DNA of 64,000 nucleotides from JADJNW01 sp964526645 (lineage in GTDB: Bacteria; Bacteroidota; Bacteroidia; Chitinophagales; Saprospiraceae), in the NCBI GenBank assembly GCA_964526645.1, contig CAZGJN010000004.1, positions 1-64,000 of the forward strand. Direction: 5' to 3'. The translations under genes and the position numbers were made by a program. Below the pieces are notes generated by a model, which had not been told where the DNA came from, ran no database searches, and was given only the letters and a program-made list of their open reading frames with translations. Position 1 is the first letter of the stretch; every line of letters starts with the position of its first letter. Shown in pieces: positions 8,434 through 18,300 of this stretch.

Positions 8434-8447
8434 TATCGTATTCGAAA

Positions 8448-11414
8448 ATGATCAGACAAACAACCGAGCTAATGACAAAAATGAGAGGCGGCAACCTAAA
8501 TTACCTTAATGCTGTACAGGCGCTTCAGTGGATACTGATAGTGGTAATGATGGGGTTTTCGTTTCAGGTAGCAGGGCAAGGTTGGGAGCGCAACTTTGGT
8601 GGAAATAAAGAAGATCAGGCAACGGCACTGATCCACACCCGGGATGGCGGTTTTCTGATCGTTGGTCATAGCGAATCTTTTGGCCCAGATAATGACTGGG
8701 ATATTTATTTGATTCGCACGGATGTAGATGGTAGCACCCTGTGGGCTAAAGAATTTGACGAAGCATTATTTGAATATGCACATGCTGCAATTGAGACGGA
8801 AGATCGCGGTTTTTTGATCGTAGGTGAAATTACCAGTTCTTTGACAGAATCACCAGATGTTTTTTTACTTAAAATTTCTCAAAGTGGCAAGCAGGAATGG
8901 ACGAAGCGCTATGCAATGCCGGGCACACAGAGAGGAAGCGATATTGTAAAGGCAGTGGACGGTGGCTATATGATTGTGGGGAGAACGCGTGACGCAGCAG
9001 AAGAATCGGAAGATGATGTACTCCTGGTGAAAGTCGGTGAAAACGGCGATCTCATTTGGTCAAAAGCTTACGGTTCGGAAAAGAAAGAGATAGGTAATGC
9101 CATCATCGCACACAAAAATGGGTATGTCTTTATAGGCTCTGCTGATAATGAACTACCTAATACGATTGACGATGACATTATCCTTTATCGAGTAGATGCT
9201 CAAGGAAATATCGTTTGGGATAAAAGAATTGCTGAAACACCTGAAAAAGAAGAAGGAAACGATATTATAACGACACGGGATGGCGGCTTTGCCATAGCAG
9301 GCACTATCGGATACAATAGCGACGCATTGGTCGTAAAATTTAATAGTGAAGATAACATCCAGTGGGTACGCACTTTTGGTGGCGTATTTGGCGAAGAAGC
9401 ACACGCGATTGTAGAACTGAGCGATGAGAGCCTCATTATAACAGGACTTGTAGAGGTAGATGCAATCAACATAGATGTTTACTTAGTAAAAATTGATAAA
9501 TCCGGAGAAAAAATTTGGGCTACTAACCTGGGCGAATCCAAGAGAACCGATTTAGGTGAAGATGTCGTAGCTACTTATGATGGCGGCTTTGCAATCACTG
9601 GCTATACTGCGTTGGGGTCACAAAGCTTTATCAACGACATCATACTCATCAAAACGGATGGAGGCGGAAACACAATAACTAACTACATTTCTGGTAAGGC
9701 TTTTTATGACAAAGATGGCGCTTGTGATATGGATTTAGTGGATACGCCGCTAAAAGAGTGGCTTGTGAAAGTGACCAAAACAACAGGGGGAAATAACATC
9801 TATTTTGGAACAACAAATGAAAACGGCGAATACAGAATATTGGTAGATACGGGTAGATATAATGTGCAAGTACTACCTGCAAGCAATTACTGGCAATCCT
9901 GTATAACCGAAGGCTATAATATCACCCTCAACAATTTTTATGACACAACAAGGCTCGATTTTCCTGTCGCAGCTGATCGGGCTTGCCCTTATCTTGAGGT
10001 GGATATTTCTACACCATTTTTAGCAGCTTGCGCCGATATTGAATATACGGTGGCTTACTGCAACCTTGGAACAGCAACTGCAGGCAACGCTTATGTGGAG
10101 GTGCAATTGGATGATAAGTTGACTTTCATCTCTTCAGGTATTGCCGCTGCAAACCAACAAGGAAACAAATACACATTCTTACTCGGCGACTTGGAAGCTA
10201 CCGAATGCGGCAGCTTCAAAATTCAAACCCAAATGGCATGCGAAGGCATTGCCGAAGGACAATCAGGCTTGGTGAGTGCTCATATTTACCCTGATACAGT
10301 TTGCTTAGAACCAGGGCCCGAATGGGATGGATCCAGCATTATCGTGAACGGTACTTGTGAACAGGATACGGTGAAGTTCTTCCTAAAAAATGTGGGGCGC
10401 GGTGATATGAGCCGCCCTTCCAGATACTACGTAGTGGAGGATATCGTGATGCTACAGCAATCAAACTTCCAATTAGGTGCAGGTCAGGAAGAACAGGTGT
10501 TCATCAAAAACTCAGAAGGCGCTACTTATCGAATTATTGCCGAACAAACAGATGATCACCCAGGTAGAAGCTACCCGACCCTGGCAATCGAAGGCTGCGT
10601 AGAAGACGGACAAACATTCACAACAGGATATGTTACTACGTTTCCTGAAAACGATCAGGACAACTTTATTGACATAGATGTACAAGAAACAGTTGGTTCC
10701 ATTTCAACAGTTGAAATGAGAGGCTATCCCAAAGGCTATGACGGTTCACTCATAGCTGCCAATACCGATATCACATACAAAATCGTATTCAAAAACACGG
10801 GAACCAATACTGTCAACAAAGTGGTCATTCGGGATACCTTGTCGCCATACCTGGATATTGCTACACTGCTTCCGGGCACCAGTAGCCATCCATACACATT
10901 TGAGGTTTACGGCAATGGTATCCTGAAAATCACTTTTGACAACATCGAGCTATTACCAGATGGTGGTACAAACGAAACTTCAAATTGGGGCTTTGTTAAT
11001 TTCCGAGTTGCCCAAAAACCGAACAATCCTACTGGAACAATTTTTACCAACAGTGCCGCCATCTATTTTGACTTTGACGCGCCGGCTTTTACCAATGAGG
11101 TGCTGTATGAAGTGGGTGTATTCCCCGATTTTGTCATCACAGGAATCACAGGGCCTACTTTTATACCCGGTTTTGAAATAAATATTCGTCCAAATCCGTT
11201 CATGGAGTCAGCTGTGTTTACGATAGAAGGGCGCACTTTTGACAAAGTTGGATTTGAAATCTTTGATATTGCTGGCAGGTTGGTTTATACCACCCAATTT
11301 AGTGGCAACCAGTTTGAATACCGTAGAGGTTACAATCTAATGCCAGGCATGTATGTTTTCAAGTTGCAATCTGAAGGGCAGCCGATAGGCAGCGGAAAAT
11401 TAATGGTACGATAA
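8448..11414 (+). CDS. T9SS cargo protein: seven propeller repeats, DUF11-like region, C-terminal sorting domain
   Basis: About 988 residues from the ATG at 8448; ATGs at 8472 and 8481 are also possible and lie closer to the signal peptide (core LQWILIVVMMGFSFQVAGQ). The first 400 residues hold seven repeats of about 50 residues with the core DGGFLIVG followed by D..LIK.D..G...W.K, a pattern typical of seven-bladed beta-propellers. Cys-rich beta domains follow, then a DUF11-like segment near residue 800 (TDITYKIVFKNTGTNTVNKVVIRDTL, ended by IYFDFDAP). The last roughly 80 residues (IRPNPFMESAVF, IFDIAGRLVY, GMYVFKLQSEGQ) form a type A T9SS sorting domain. It should be secreted or displayed on the surface; its ligand is unknown. 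Confidence 0.82.
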   Translation: MIRQTTELMTKMRGGNLNYLNAVQALQWILIVVMMGFSFQVAGQGWERNFGGNKEDQATALIHTRDGGFLIVGHSESFGPDNDWDIYLIRTDVDGSTLWAKEFDEALFEYAHAAIETEDRGFLIVGEITSSLTESPDVFLLKISQSGKQEWTKRYAMPGTQRGSDIVKAVDGGYMIVGRTRDAAEESEDDVLLVKVGENGDLIWSKAYGSEKKEIGNAIIAHKNGYVFIGSADNELPNTIDDDIILYRVDAQGNIVWDKRIAETPEKEEGNDIITTRDGGFAIAGTIGYNSDALVVKFNSEDNIQWVRTFGGVFGEEAHAIVELSDESLIITGLVEVDAINIDVYLVKIDKSGEKIWATNLGESKRTDLGEDVVATYDGGFAITGYTALGSQSFINDIILIKTDGGGNTITNYISGKAFYDKDGACDMDLVDTPLKEWLVKVTKTTGGNNIYFGTTNENGEYRILVDTGRYNVQVLPASNYWQSCITEGYNITLNNFYDTTRLDFPVAADRACPYLEVDISTPFLAACADIEYTVAYCNLGTATAGNAYVEVQLDDKLTFISSGIAAANQQGNKYTFLLGDLEATECGSFKIQTQMACEGIAEGQSGLVSAHIYPDTVCLEPGPEWDGSSIIVNGTCEQDTVKFFLKNVGRGDMSRPSRYYVVEDIVMLQQSNFQLGAGQEEQVFIKNSEGATYRIIAEQTDDHPGRSYPTLAIEGCVEDGQTFTTGYVTTFPENDQDNFIDIDVQETVGSISTVEMRGYPKGYDGSLIAANTDITYKIVFKNTGTNTVNKVVIRDTLSPYLDIATLLPGTSSHPYTFEVYGNGILKITFDNIELLPDGGTNETSNWGFVNFRVAQKPNNPTGTIFTNSAAIYFDFDAPAFTNEVLYEVGVFPDFVITGITGPTFIPGFEINIRPNPFMESAVFTIEGRTFDKVGFEIFDIAGRLVYTTQFSGNQFEYRRGYNLMPGMYVFKLQSEGQPIGSGKLMVR

Positions 11415-11434
11415 TCATAATCCCGTTAATCGGT

Positions 11435-11461
11435 GTTCCCCGCTGAAGAAATGCGGGGAAC
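11435..11461 (+). terminator. Rho-independent terminator after the propeller protein
   Basis: The 9-bp stem GTTCCCCGC/GCGGGGAAC (11435-11443, 11453-11461) with a 9-nt loop is followed directly by TTTTT. It lies 20 bases after the stop codon. Confidence 0.85.
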
Positions 11462-11568
11462 TTTTTAAAAAAAGAAAGTTCCAAGAACTAAAAGATATAT
11501 AAGATTCGTTTTTAAGAATTAGGTCGTCTTATTATTTTCATGAGATTATGATTTGTTATTAGCGAGAG

Positions 11569-11591
11569 GCCGCATCTACAAAAGATGCGGC
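11569..11591 (+). terminator. Second plus-strand terminator-like hairpin
   Basis: The 9-bp stem GCCGCATCT/AGATGCGGC (11569-11577, 11583-11591) with a 5-nt loop is followed by seven T. It points rightward, so it does not serve the leftward asnS gene. It is either a backup for the terminator about 110 bases earlier or the end of a short unannotated transcript. Confidence 0.7.
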
Positions 11592-11629
11592 TTTTTTTTG
11601 ACCAAGTAGACCAAGTAGTTTTTTAAGGT

Positions 11630-13069
11630 TTAAAACTCCGCATTACCAGGCGTTCTTGGAAACGGAATCACATCCCGAATATTCCCCATGCCGGTGATAA
11701 ATTGTACCATACGCTCGAAGCCCAACCCGAAGCCCGCGTGTGGACAGCCGCCAAACTTACGCAACTCCAGATACCACCACAATTCATGTTCCTCAATTCC
11801 CATTTCTTTCATCCGCTGGGTCAGGATATCGTACCGCTCTTCTCGCTGCGATCCTCCGATCACCTCCCCAATGCCAGGGAATAGTACATCCATCGCGGCA
11901 ACGGTCTTGCCATCATCATTCATCCGCATATAAAATGCTTTGATGTCTTTTGGGTAATTGCGAACAATGACAGGCTTTTTGAAGTGCTTTTCCACCAGCC
12001 AGCGCTCGTGCTCGGCTTGCAGGTCTTTGCCCCACTCGGGTTCGTATTCAAATCTTTTCTTTTTAAAATCGGCAGAATGGCGCAACAGTTCAACCGCTTC
12101 GGTGTAAGTAATGCGCTCAAAGCTATTATCTACCACAAAACGGAGTGTTTCGAGCAGGCTGCGCTCTTCGTAGCGGCGCTCTTCCTTTTTCATATTTTTT
12201 TCCTGATCCTTGATACGCTGATCGAGTAAAGCAATATCATCCGGGAAGTTTTCCAATACATAATTGATGAGGTATTTCACAAAATCCTCTGCCAAATCCA
12301 TATTATCCTCAATATCATAGAATGCTACTTCCGGTTCTATCATCCAAAACTCCGCCAAATGGCGGGAAGTATTAGAATTTTCAGCCCTGAAAGTAGGCCC
12401 AAAAGTATAAACCTTGCTCAGCGCCAGTGCGCCAATTTCAGCTTGCAACTGCCCGGAAACCGTCAAATTGGTAGATTTACCAAAAAAATCTTCACTAAAA
12501 TCTACGTCCCCGTCTTCCGTGCGGGGTGGATTGCTCACATTTAGGGTCGTCACTCGAAACATTTCTCCTGCGCCCTCCGCATCACTTCCCGTTATAATTG
12601 GTGTGTGAAGATAAAAAAAGCCTCGGTCGTTGAAATATTTATGAATGGCGTAAGCCACGCCATGTCGGATGCGAAATACGGCGCTGAAGGTAGCTGTGCG
12701 CATCCGAAAATGGGCTTTTTCACGCATAAATTCCATCGTCTGGGGCTTAGGTTGCATGGGGTAAACCTCCGGATTACTCTCGCCCAATATGTCAATAAAA
12801 TTAGCCAACACTTCCACACTTTGCCCAGCGCCTTGTGATTCCACCAGCTTGCCCGTCACGGCGATACAAGAGTGAAAACTAATTTTTTTGAGTAGCTGCT
12901 CGTCAAATTGTTCAAAATCAACTACGATTTGGAGCGTTTTGGCTGATGAGCCATCATACAGCGCAATAAAACGGTTGGACCGGAAAGCACGCACCCAGCC
13001 CATCACTGTTACTTCCGTATTTAAAGGCGGGTGGCTTAGTATTTTTGAAATGTCAGTTCTTTTTTTCAT
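11630..13069 (-). CDS. asnS: Asparaginyl-tRNA synthetase
   Basis: A class IIb aminoacyl-tRNA synthetase charging tRNA-Asn; 479 residues, the normal size. An N-terminal OB-fold anticodon-binding domain (about 15-105: VTVMGWVRAFRSNRFIALYD) precedes the catalytic core. Motif 2 is around TFRAENSNTSRHLAEFWMIEPE. Motif 3 is GFGLGFERMVQFITGMGNIRDVIPFPRTPG at the C-terminus. The residues after the motif 2 Arg and the F-W-M-I-E-P-E strand are typical of AsnRS rather than AspRS. It is apparently monocistronic, and the start ATG at 13069 follows an A-rich stretch. Confidence 0.95.
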   Translation of the reverse strand: MKKRTDISKILSHPPLNTEVTVMGWVRAFRSNRFIALYDGSSAKTLQIVVDFEQFDEQLLKKISFHSCIAVTGKLVESQGAGQSVEVLANFIDILGESNPEVYPMQPKPQTMEFMREKAHFRMRTATFSAVFRIRHGVAYAIHKYFNDRGFFYLHTPIITGSDAEGAGEMFRVTTLNVSNPPRTEDGDVDFSEDFFGKSTNLTVSGQLQAEIGALALSKVYTFGPTFRAENSNTSRHLAEFWMIEPEVAFYDIEDNMDLAEDFVKYLINYVLENFPDDIALLDQRIKDQEKNMKKEERRYEERSLLETLRFVVDNSFERITYTEAVELLRHSADFKKKRFEYEPEWGKDLQAEHERWLVEKHFKKPVIVRNYPKDIKAFYMRMNDDGKTVAAMDVLFPGIGEVIGGSQREERYDILTQRMKEMGIEEHELWWYLELRKFGGCPHAGFGLGFERMVQFITGMGNIRDVIPFPRTPGNAEF

Positions 13070-13680
13070 GACCTTTTAACATTCAATTTTAAAAAAGCAT
13101 TTCCAATAAAGTATATCGCATCCAGATTAAGTAGTCGAACAGTTGTAATGGTCAATGGTCAATAGTTACATTTGCTTGAAAAACAACTTTTTACAAGAAA
13201 AGCCTGTGTTTTACTCAGCGCCAAGGCTTACGCGCGATAGCTCGCGTTTTTAATAAGCTGCGAAAATAATGACTTTTCGATTGGGAATCTATCCTTTGGC
13301 TTGAAAAATCCCTGTTGGAGGAATATAAAATCCGTAGCGTGTCATTTTCTAAGGTATGGGCGTACTGCCGCTGTGCGAACATTTATATCCGTAGTGGAAT
13401 GGCACCTGGGCGCATTGTCGGTTATGCAAAAAGAATAGGTGGTTTGGGGTGATTATGCTGCCTTTCAGTTTTTGTATCTAAATACCGTCTAAAATGTTTT
13501 CATAGGTTTATATTATGTTACTTATTGTATTCAAAACCAAAGGTAAATGAAAAGGTAGGCAAGCGAATATTGATTGTGCCAAATGGACTAAAATGTGACG
13601 AATAATCCACACGCTTACCCTCCTGAGAAGATCAGCTCAAGGAAGTGAATGCTTTGGACTCTGGTAGCGGTTTCCTTGTG
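13070..13680. other. Intergenic stretch of about 610 bases, no gene seen
   Basis: All frames are short and unlike proteins. A small hairpin CGCGA-tagc-TCGCG (13233-13246) followed by TTTTTA could be a weak plus-strand terminator, but no plus-strand gene precedes it. The tract GGTCAATGGTCAATAG near 13150 is a short tandem repeat. Nothing else stands out. Confidence 0.55.
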
Positions 13681-15615
13681 TTAGGCGTTTTTTTCCACTT
13701 TCAAAATATGCATCGGGTATTTGGCGGGTGCCAATTCTACATAATTCCAATCGTTGAACCAATAATACACCTCAGCGGTGAGCAAGTCAGTGACTTTCAG
13801 ATTGACCCTACTTTCTATTTCCAATAGTTTTTTAGGAACTTCTATATAACCCGATTGTTTGTTTTTTACATCAAAATTGGCGATGCACCAGATGACATTA
13901 TCGTTCGATTTTTTCACATAACTCATTAATTGCTCGTTATCCGTGCGGGTAAAATAAATATTCCAGGTAGTTTGCAGGGCTTTATTTTCTTGGCGAATGC
14001 GGTTGATGCGAGTGTACAAATCCGTGAGGCGATTGCGCACATTCCAATCATATAGCCGGATTTCATATTTTTCAGAATCTAAATATTCTTCTTTGCCGTT
14101 GGTGTTGCCGGTATTTTCCATAAATTCATAAGCCGGGCCGTACAATCCGTAGTTGCTTGATAAAGTTGCCGCCAAAGCATAACGCAGTGCGAAAGCATTC
14201 GAGTCTGCACCCATTAGTTCGTAAGGTAGAATATCGGGTGTATTGGGCCAAAAATTCGGGCGGAAATACTCCCGCAGTTCGGTTTGGGTCAATTCCATCA
14301 TGTATTCTTCCAATTCCTTACGGCTGGTACGCCAGGTGAAATAAGTGTAGGATTGTGCGTACCCCAGTTTGGCGAGTTCTGCCATGATTTTGGGGCGCGT
14401 GAAGGCTTCTGCTAAAAAAATCGTATCTGGATATTCTTTTTGCACGGCGGCAATGACCCACTCCCAAAACCGAAAAGGCTTGGTATGTGGATTATCCACC
14501 CTAAAGATGGACACGCCCGCTTCGCACCAGTATAGAATGACACTTTTTAATTCATTCCAGAGATTTTCCCAATCATCGGATTCAAAATTAATGGGTACAA
14601 TGTCCTGGTATTTTTTAGGAGGATTTTCGGCGTAAGCGATGGTGCCATCGGGTCGCCAGAGGAACCACTTAGGATGCTCCTTGATGTAAGGGTGATCGGG
14701 GGCGCACTGGAAAGCAAGGTCTAAAGCAATTTCGATACCATATTTCTGGGCTTCCTGTATCAGATGCTTGTAATCTTCCAGTGTCCCCAACTCAGGGTGT
14801 ATGGCTTTGTGCCCGCCTTCGCTGCTACCAATTGCCCAGGGAGAGCCAGGCTCGTTTGCTTGGGCATCCACGGCGTTGTTTTTACCTTTTCGATTGAGTT
14901 TGCCAATGGGGTGGATAGGCGGTAAGTACAGCACGTCGAATCCCATCTCTTGCAAGCGCGGCAGCAGGCGTTCTGTATCTTTGAAAGTACCGTGTTTATT
15001 AGCTTCGAGACTGGTAGAGCGCGGAAACAATTCATACCAGGTGCTAAACAATTCCTTCTCACGCCCTACGCGCACCCGGAGGTTTTTGTCGTATTCTGTT
15101 TGGAATTGCTTCATAGGAAACGCCTTTACAGCCTCTGCAAAAGCAGCACTCAGCACAGTATCCACTGCTTCCTGATAGGCACCGTCCAGTACACCGGCGA
15201 GTTGAGTGAGTTTAGCCCCTTTTGTTTTGGCATAGCTTTTGGCAGTTTGGCGCAGCAGTTTTGATCCGATTTGGAGTTCTACGCCCATGTGTTGGCCATC
15301 TTCGTATTTTTTACGAAAACCCTTTAGCCAGGTGAGCAAATGATCCACCCATGCTTCCACTTTATAGCTATAAAATCCTTTTTTTTCTACTATAAAACTT
15401 GCCGTCCAGAGGTCATTGGGATGCTCCTGCATAAAAACCTCTGTCCACTGCTTTTGAGCATCGTGTTTATACCAAAGCGAAGCCCGCAGGGCATCATGTC
15501 CATCCGAAAAAATATCGGCACGCACATCTACCTGTTCTCCAACGATGCGTTTGATAAAATAGCGCCCACAATCAATTTCCGGCTGTATGTTTTCAATAAT
15601 AACGCGATTTCTCAT
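13681..15615 (-). CDS. glgE: Alpha-1,4-glucan:maltose-1-phosphate maltosyltransferase
   Basis: GlgE (GH13_3) extends alpha-1,4-glucans using maltose-1-phosphate. The 644-residue protein has an N-terminal beta domain (1-110), a helical insert (about 115-185) and a (beta/alpha)8 barrel beginning YELFPRS at 194. Diagnostic segments include YLPPIHPIGKLNRKGKNN, GSPWAIGS.EGGH, the nucleophile in FRVDNPHTKP (Asp374) and the acid/base in IFLAEAFTRP (Glu403). A C-terminal beta domain closes the protein. No maltokinase, TreS or other glycogen gene is nearby, although a broken glycogen-binding-domain fragment occurs far away at 33960. The substrate is assigned from motif similarity. Confidence 0.92.
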   Translation of the reverse strand: MRNRVIIENIQPEIDCGRYFIKRIVGEQVDVRADIFSDGHDALRASLWYKHDAQKQWTEVFMQEHPNDLWTASFIVEKKGFYSYKVEAWVDHLLTWLKGFRKKYEDGQHMGVELQIGSKLLRQTAKSYAKTKGAKLTQLAGVLDGAYQEAVDTVLSAAFAEAVKAFPMKQFQTEYDKNLRVRVGREKELFSTWYELFPRSTSLEANKHGTFKDTERLLPRLQEMGFDVLYLPPIHPIGKLNRKGKNNAVDAQANEPGSPWAIGSSEGGHKAIHPELGTLEDYKHLIQEAQKYGIEIALDLAFQCAPDHPYIKEHPKWFLWRPDGTIAYAENPPKKYQDIVPINFESDDWENLWNELKSVILYWCEAGVSIFRVDNPHTKPFRFWEWVIAAVQKEYPDTIFLAEAFTRPKIMAELAKLGYAQSYTYFTWRTSRKELEEYMMELTQTELREYFRPNFWPNTPDILPYELMGADSNAFALRYALAATLSSNYGLYGPAYEFMENTGNTNGKEEYLDSEKYEIRLYDWNVRNRLTDLYTRINRIRQENKALQTTWNIYFTRTDNEQLMSYVKKSNDNVIWCIANFDVKNKQSGYIEVPKKLLEIESRVNLKVTDLLTAEVYYWFNDWNYVELAPAKYPMHILKVEKNA

Positions 15616-15759
15616 GTTTTAGGCAATTGGTTTTCAGCGACAATAATAGGGAAAATAGTTGAAGCACTGAAAAATTGGAGCCGCGAAAATTACCCAAAAT
15701 ACAAAGCCTCTGGAAGTGTGGGTGTATTATGTGGAAATGATAGAAAAATTATTTTTTAA

Positions 15760-16641
15760 TTATCCCTTTACAAAACGGGTAAAATATCTTTTCCCTTCTC
15801 TATCCAGTAGGAGCAAAAAGTAAATTCCTTTGGATAAGGCATGTGTCTCTACTTTAATGGTACTCCCTGCTTGGGAGAAAGCTGGAGATTGTTGCGTACC
15901 TGCTATATTCATCAGTGATAAAGTTCTTATTTCCATTTGTTCTGGAATATCTATGCGCAATTCAGAATCACAGGGATTGGGGTATGGATTTTGCAGCTCC
16001 TGTGGGGCAGCTTCTTCGGTATTTGTCCTCCAGGTATTTGTTCTGAACTCTAAAAAAAAGCGCCAAACGGTATCTTGTCCAATACCTTCTACGGCTTCCA
16101 GCATAGGGATGTAACCATAGCCTGGTTTATCAAAATTTTCAGTATAACTATCTTGCTGATTCATCCATATGATATCAAATATATACATATTTTCCACAAA
16201 AAATATCAAAGGAGTATTCGTCAGAAAGGTCTCCGAGCGACACCAGCTATCAATTCCTGTATTGAGTAGTTCTTTATCCCACGAGAAAGTAATAGGCAGA
16301 TGTTTGGCCCGTACTAATAGCTCTAATGTTAACGATACACCGAGAGGGTCACAGTCCCCTTCATAAGGTGTTATGGCAGTTTTAACAGTTGGCAGCAATT
16401 CTGTTGTAGCAGTCCATTCTCTTAATCTCACTTCAAAAACGCTGTCAAAGGGAGTATATATTGGAATTTCACCATTATCAGCACTTAGGTTGTTATATGG
16501 CTCGTTTTTATCATATCCTGCTAATACGCTATCTCTATTTCCCTTTGAGTCTTGCACATATAAATATATTTGAAATATTGATTGGGCTTCGTTTGTAAAA
16601 GTAATGAAAGTTACAAGTATTAATAATGATATTTTTTTCAT
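15760..16641 (-). CDS. Small T9SS cargo protein of unknown function
   Basis: A 293-residue secreted protein that I cannot assign. A signal peptide covers about 1-19 (LLILVTFITFTNEAQS). Residues 20-205 are beta-rich with no known motif. The last roughly 75 residues begin PYPNPCDSELRIDIPEQ, continue with LSLMNIAGTQQ and KGIYFLLLLDREGKRYF, and match the type A T9SS sorting domain. The base composition is A/T-richer than neighbouring housekeeping genes. The next gene upstream on the same strand is the M43 protease at 16733-18265, 91 bases away, so the two may be co-expressed; that is inference. Confidence 0.72.
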   Translation of the reverse strand: MKKISLLILVTFITFTNEAQSIFQIYLYVQDSKGNRDSVLAGYDKNEPYNNLSADNGEIPIYTPFDSVFEVRLREWTATTELLPTVKTAITPYEGDCDPLGVSLTLELLVRAKHLPITFSWDKELLNTGIDSWCRSETFLTNTPLIFFVENMYIFDIIWMNQQDSYTENFDKPGYGYIPMLEAVEGIGQDTVWRFFLEFRTNTWRTNTEEAAPQELQNPYPNPCDSELRIDIPEQMEIRTLSLMNIAGTQQSPAFSQAGSTIKVETHALSKGIYFLLLLDREGKRYFTRFVKG

Positions 16642-16732
16642 AGCATAAAAATTTATTCAGATATAAATATTGTTTTATTATTTGAAAACCATTAAATTTT
16701 AAAAAATAATATTTTGTCATTTGTTATTTTAT

Positions 16733-18265
16733 TTATTGCTTAATAAAGGCATTTGTTTTTATATTTTCATTATGAAAAATAAATAACCAGTAGTTGCCAG
16801 GATTTAGATTGCTTACCTCCGTAGAAGCCTGATACAAGCCTGGAGTATGCTGTGTAGGAGAGACAACTGTCTTCTGGGGGATTCCCATAAAATTTACAAT
16901 ATAAATTCCCACATTTCCAGATGCAACGACATTATAGTTAACCTGTATTAGACTGTTAACAGGATTGGGCGAAATAGACACCTCTACTGGCACAGGTTTT
17001 CCGGGATCTTCCTCATCGCAATAATCTTGGTTTTTGATAAAAGTATATTTTACCATTTGGCTGATGCCAGGGCAATCTGTATTTTCTACTTCAAGTATGA
17101 TCTTATACCAATTGTTTTTTTGAAAAGTGTAGTTATAAAAAGAATGAAGCTCAATATTGCCGATAGTACCAGTGACCCAATTGCTAGTATATTGACCAAT
17201 GGGAGTGCAGATTGCTATTCCTTCGCCTAATACTCTACAAATCTTGATCCGGTAGCGGGTTTCATTGACAGAAGCGGTTCCTTGCAAAAATACAGACTCT
17301 TTACAATTCTCTGAAGATATATCAAAAAATGCATTGGCAGGGAGACAACCATCACAAGATTGTAAATAATTATTGTGAATCGAATTCAACGTGTTGTGCA
17401 TTCTCCCAATTTGGCAGGGTGTATAGGCATGTGGAAACCATTGATTGTAATCCATGATATTGTTAGATACGTTTGCCCAATCATTACAAGGTGGGGAGGT
17501 AGTTGTTGCCCAGCAGTTAGTGTATTGATTATTATAATATAGTCCCAAAGGAGTATCATCGCAAAAATCTTGTCCGTACCATGTATGAAGTAGCCCTGAA
17601 AGATGACCTATTTCATGGTTGATAAGAGAGGCAGCATATTGCCTACTCCATTCCTTATTTACTTCGTCATCATACACACTCCAATCATTAAAAACTACAG
17701 CAGGGATATTATGGATAGTAATGAGTTGAGGAACCTGACTCGCAGCCCCAGAAACGCCAATATCTGGAAAAGAATAAATATTAATAACACTATCGCTACC
17801 TATACCATAATTTGCATTGAGGGATCCCCATTCAGAAGGAGAATTATAATTAAAAGGGGTATCAAAATAATCATCATCACGGTGGAAGTAAACGCCTTTC
17901 AAAAGATAACGAATATTAATTAATTTTTTTGGTAAATTATTACCGCTTGGTCGCCACATCTTATTGTTACTGGCTAATTCCTCATTTGCTTTATTGATCA
18001 CATCTTCTGCTCTTTTATAGCCATTATAAAACGCCCCATCATTATCTGTGTATTCGGTGAAATTGCCTGTACCATCTGTTCTTAGCATAAAATGATAGTT
18101 GATTCGAATATATTTGATAAGACTTGTATCAGTACAAATTTCAGAGCCGGTTAATTCAAAAGGGGGGTCTTCCTGAAGCGGCATTTCCAAATCTTCTAAT
18201 CCACAAAGTTGATTTGGAGGAGTATATTGAGCTAAGGAAAGATAACAATAAGAGTGAATAAGCAA
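16733..18265 (-). CDS. M43-type zinc metalloprotease with T9SS sorting domain; 5' end disturbed
   Basis: A 510-residue frame with the pappalysin (M43) zinc motif HEIGHLSGLLH (His217, Glu218, His221, His227) and a Met-turn NIMDYN (269-274). CDDTP follows the motif as in cytophagalysin-like enzymes. A Cys-containing beta region comes next, then a T9SS tail (SISPNPVNSLIQVNYNV, GNYWLFIF). The frame has no ATG: 18265 is a TTG giving only a stub (LIHSYCYLSLAQ) of a signal peptide. The natural ATG at 18303 is out of frame because exactly two copies of the 10-mer TAAGGATTTG lie between (18281-18300). Zero or three copies would restore a full signal peptide. The enzyme class is sure; the true start is not. 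Confidence 0.78.
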   Translation of the reverse strand: MLIHSYCYLSLAQYTPPNQLCGLEDLEMPLQEDPPFELTGSEICTDTSLIKYIRINYHFMLRTDGTGNFTEYTDNDGAFYNGYKRAEDVINKANEELASNNKMWRPSGNNLPKKLINIRYLLKGVYFHRDDDYFDTPFNYNSPSEWGSLNANYGIGSDSVINIYSFPDIGVSGAASQVPQLITIHNIPAVVFNDWSVYDDEVNKEWSRQYAASLINHEIGHLSGLLHTWYGQDFCDDTPLGLYYNNQYTNCWATTTSPPCNDWANVSNNIMDYNQWFPHAYTPCQIGRMHNTLNSIHNNYLQSCDGCLPANAFFDISSENCKESVFLQGTASVNETRYRIKICRVLGEGIAICTPIGQYTSNWVTGTIGNIELHSFYNYTFQKNNWYKIILEVENTDCPGISQMVKYTFIKNQDYCDEEDPGKPVPVEVSISPNPVNSLIQVNYNVVASGNVGIYIVNFMGIPQKTVVSPTQHTPGLYQASTEVSNLNPGNYWLFIFHNENIKTNAFIKQ

Positions 18266-18280
18266 AAGAATTAAAATTTG

Positions 18281-18300
18281 TAAGGATTTGTAAGGATTTG
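18281..18300. repeat. Tandem 10-bp repeat (TAAGGATTTG)x2 at the start of the M43 protease
   Basis: Two perfect copies at 18281-18290 and 18291-18300 lie immediately inside the minus-strand ATG at 18301-18303. Because the unit is not a multiple of three, copy number sets the reading frame of the downstream protease. Confidence 0.9.

Noticed and set aside
13233..13246. Hairpin followed by TTTTTA
   Set aside because: Only five base pairs and no plus-strand gene upstream; kept as a note in the intergenic entry, not as a terminator.
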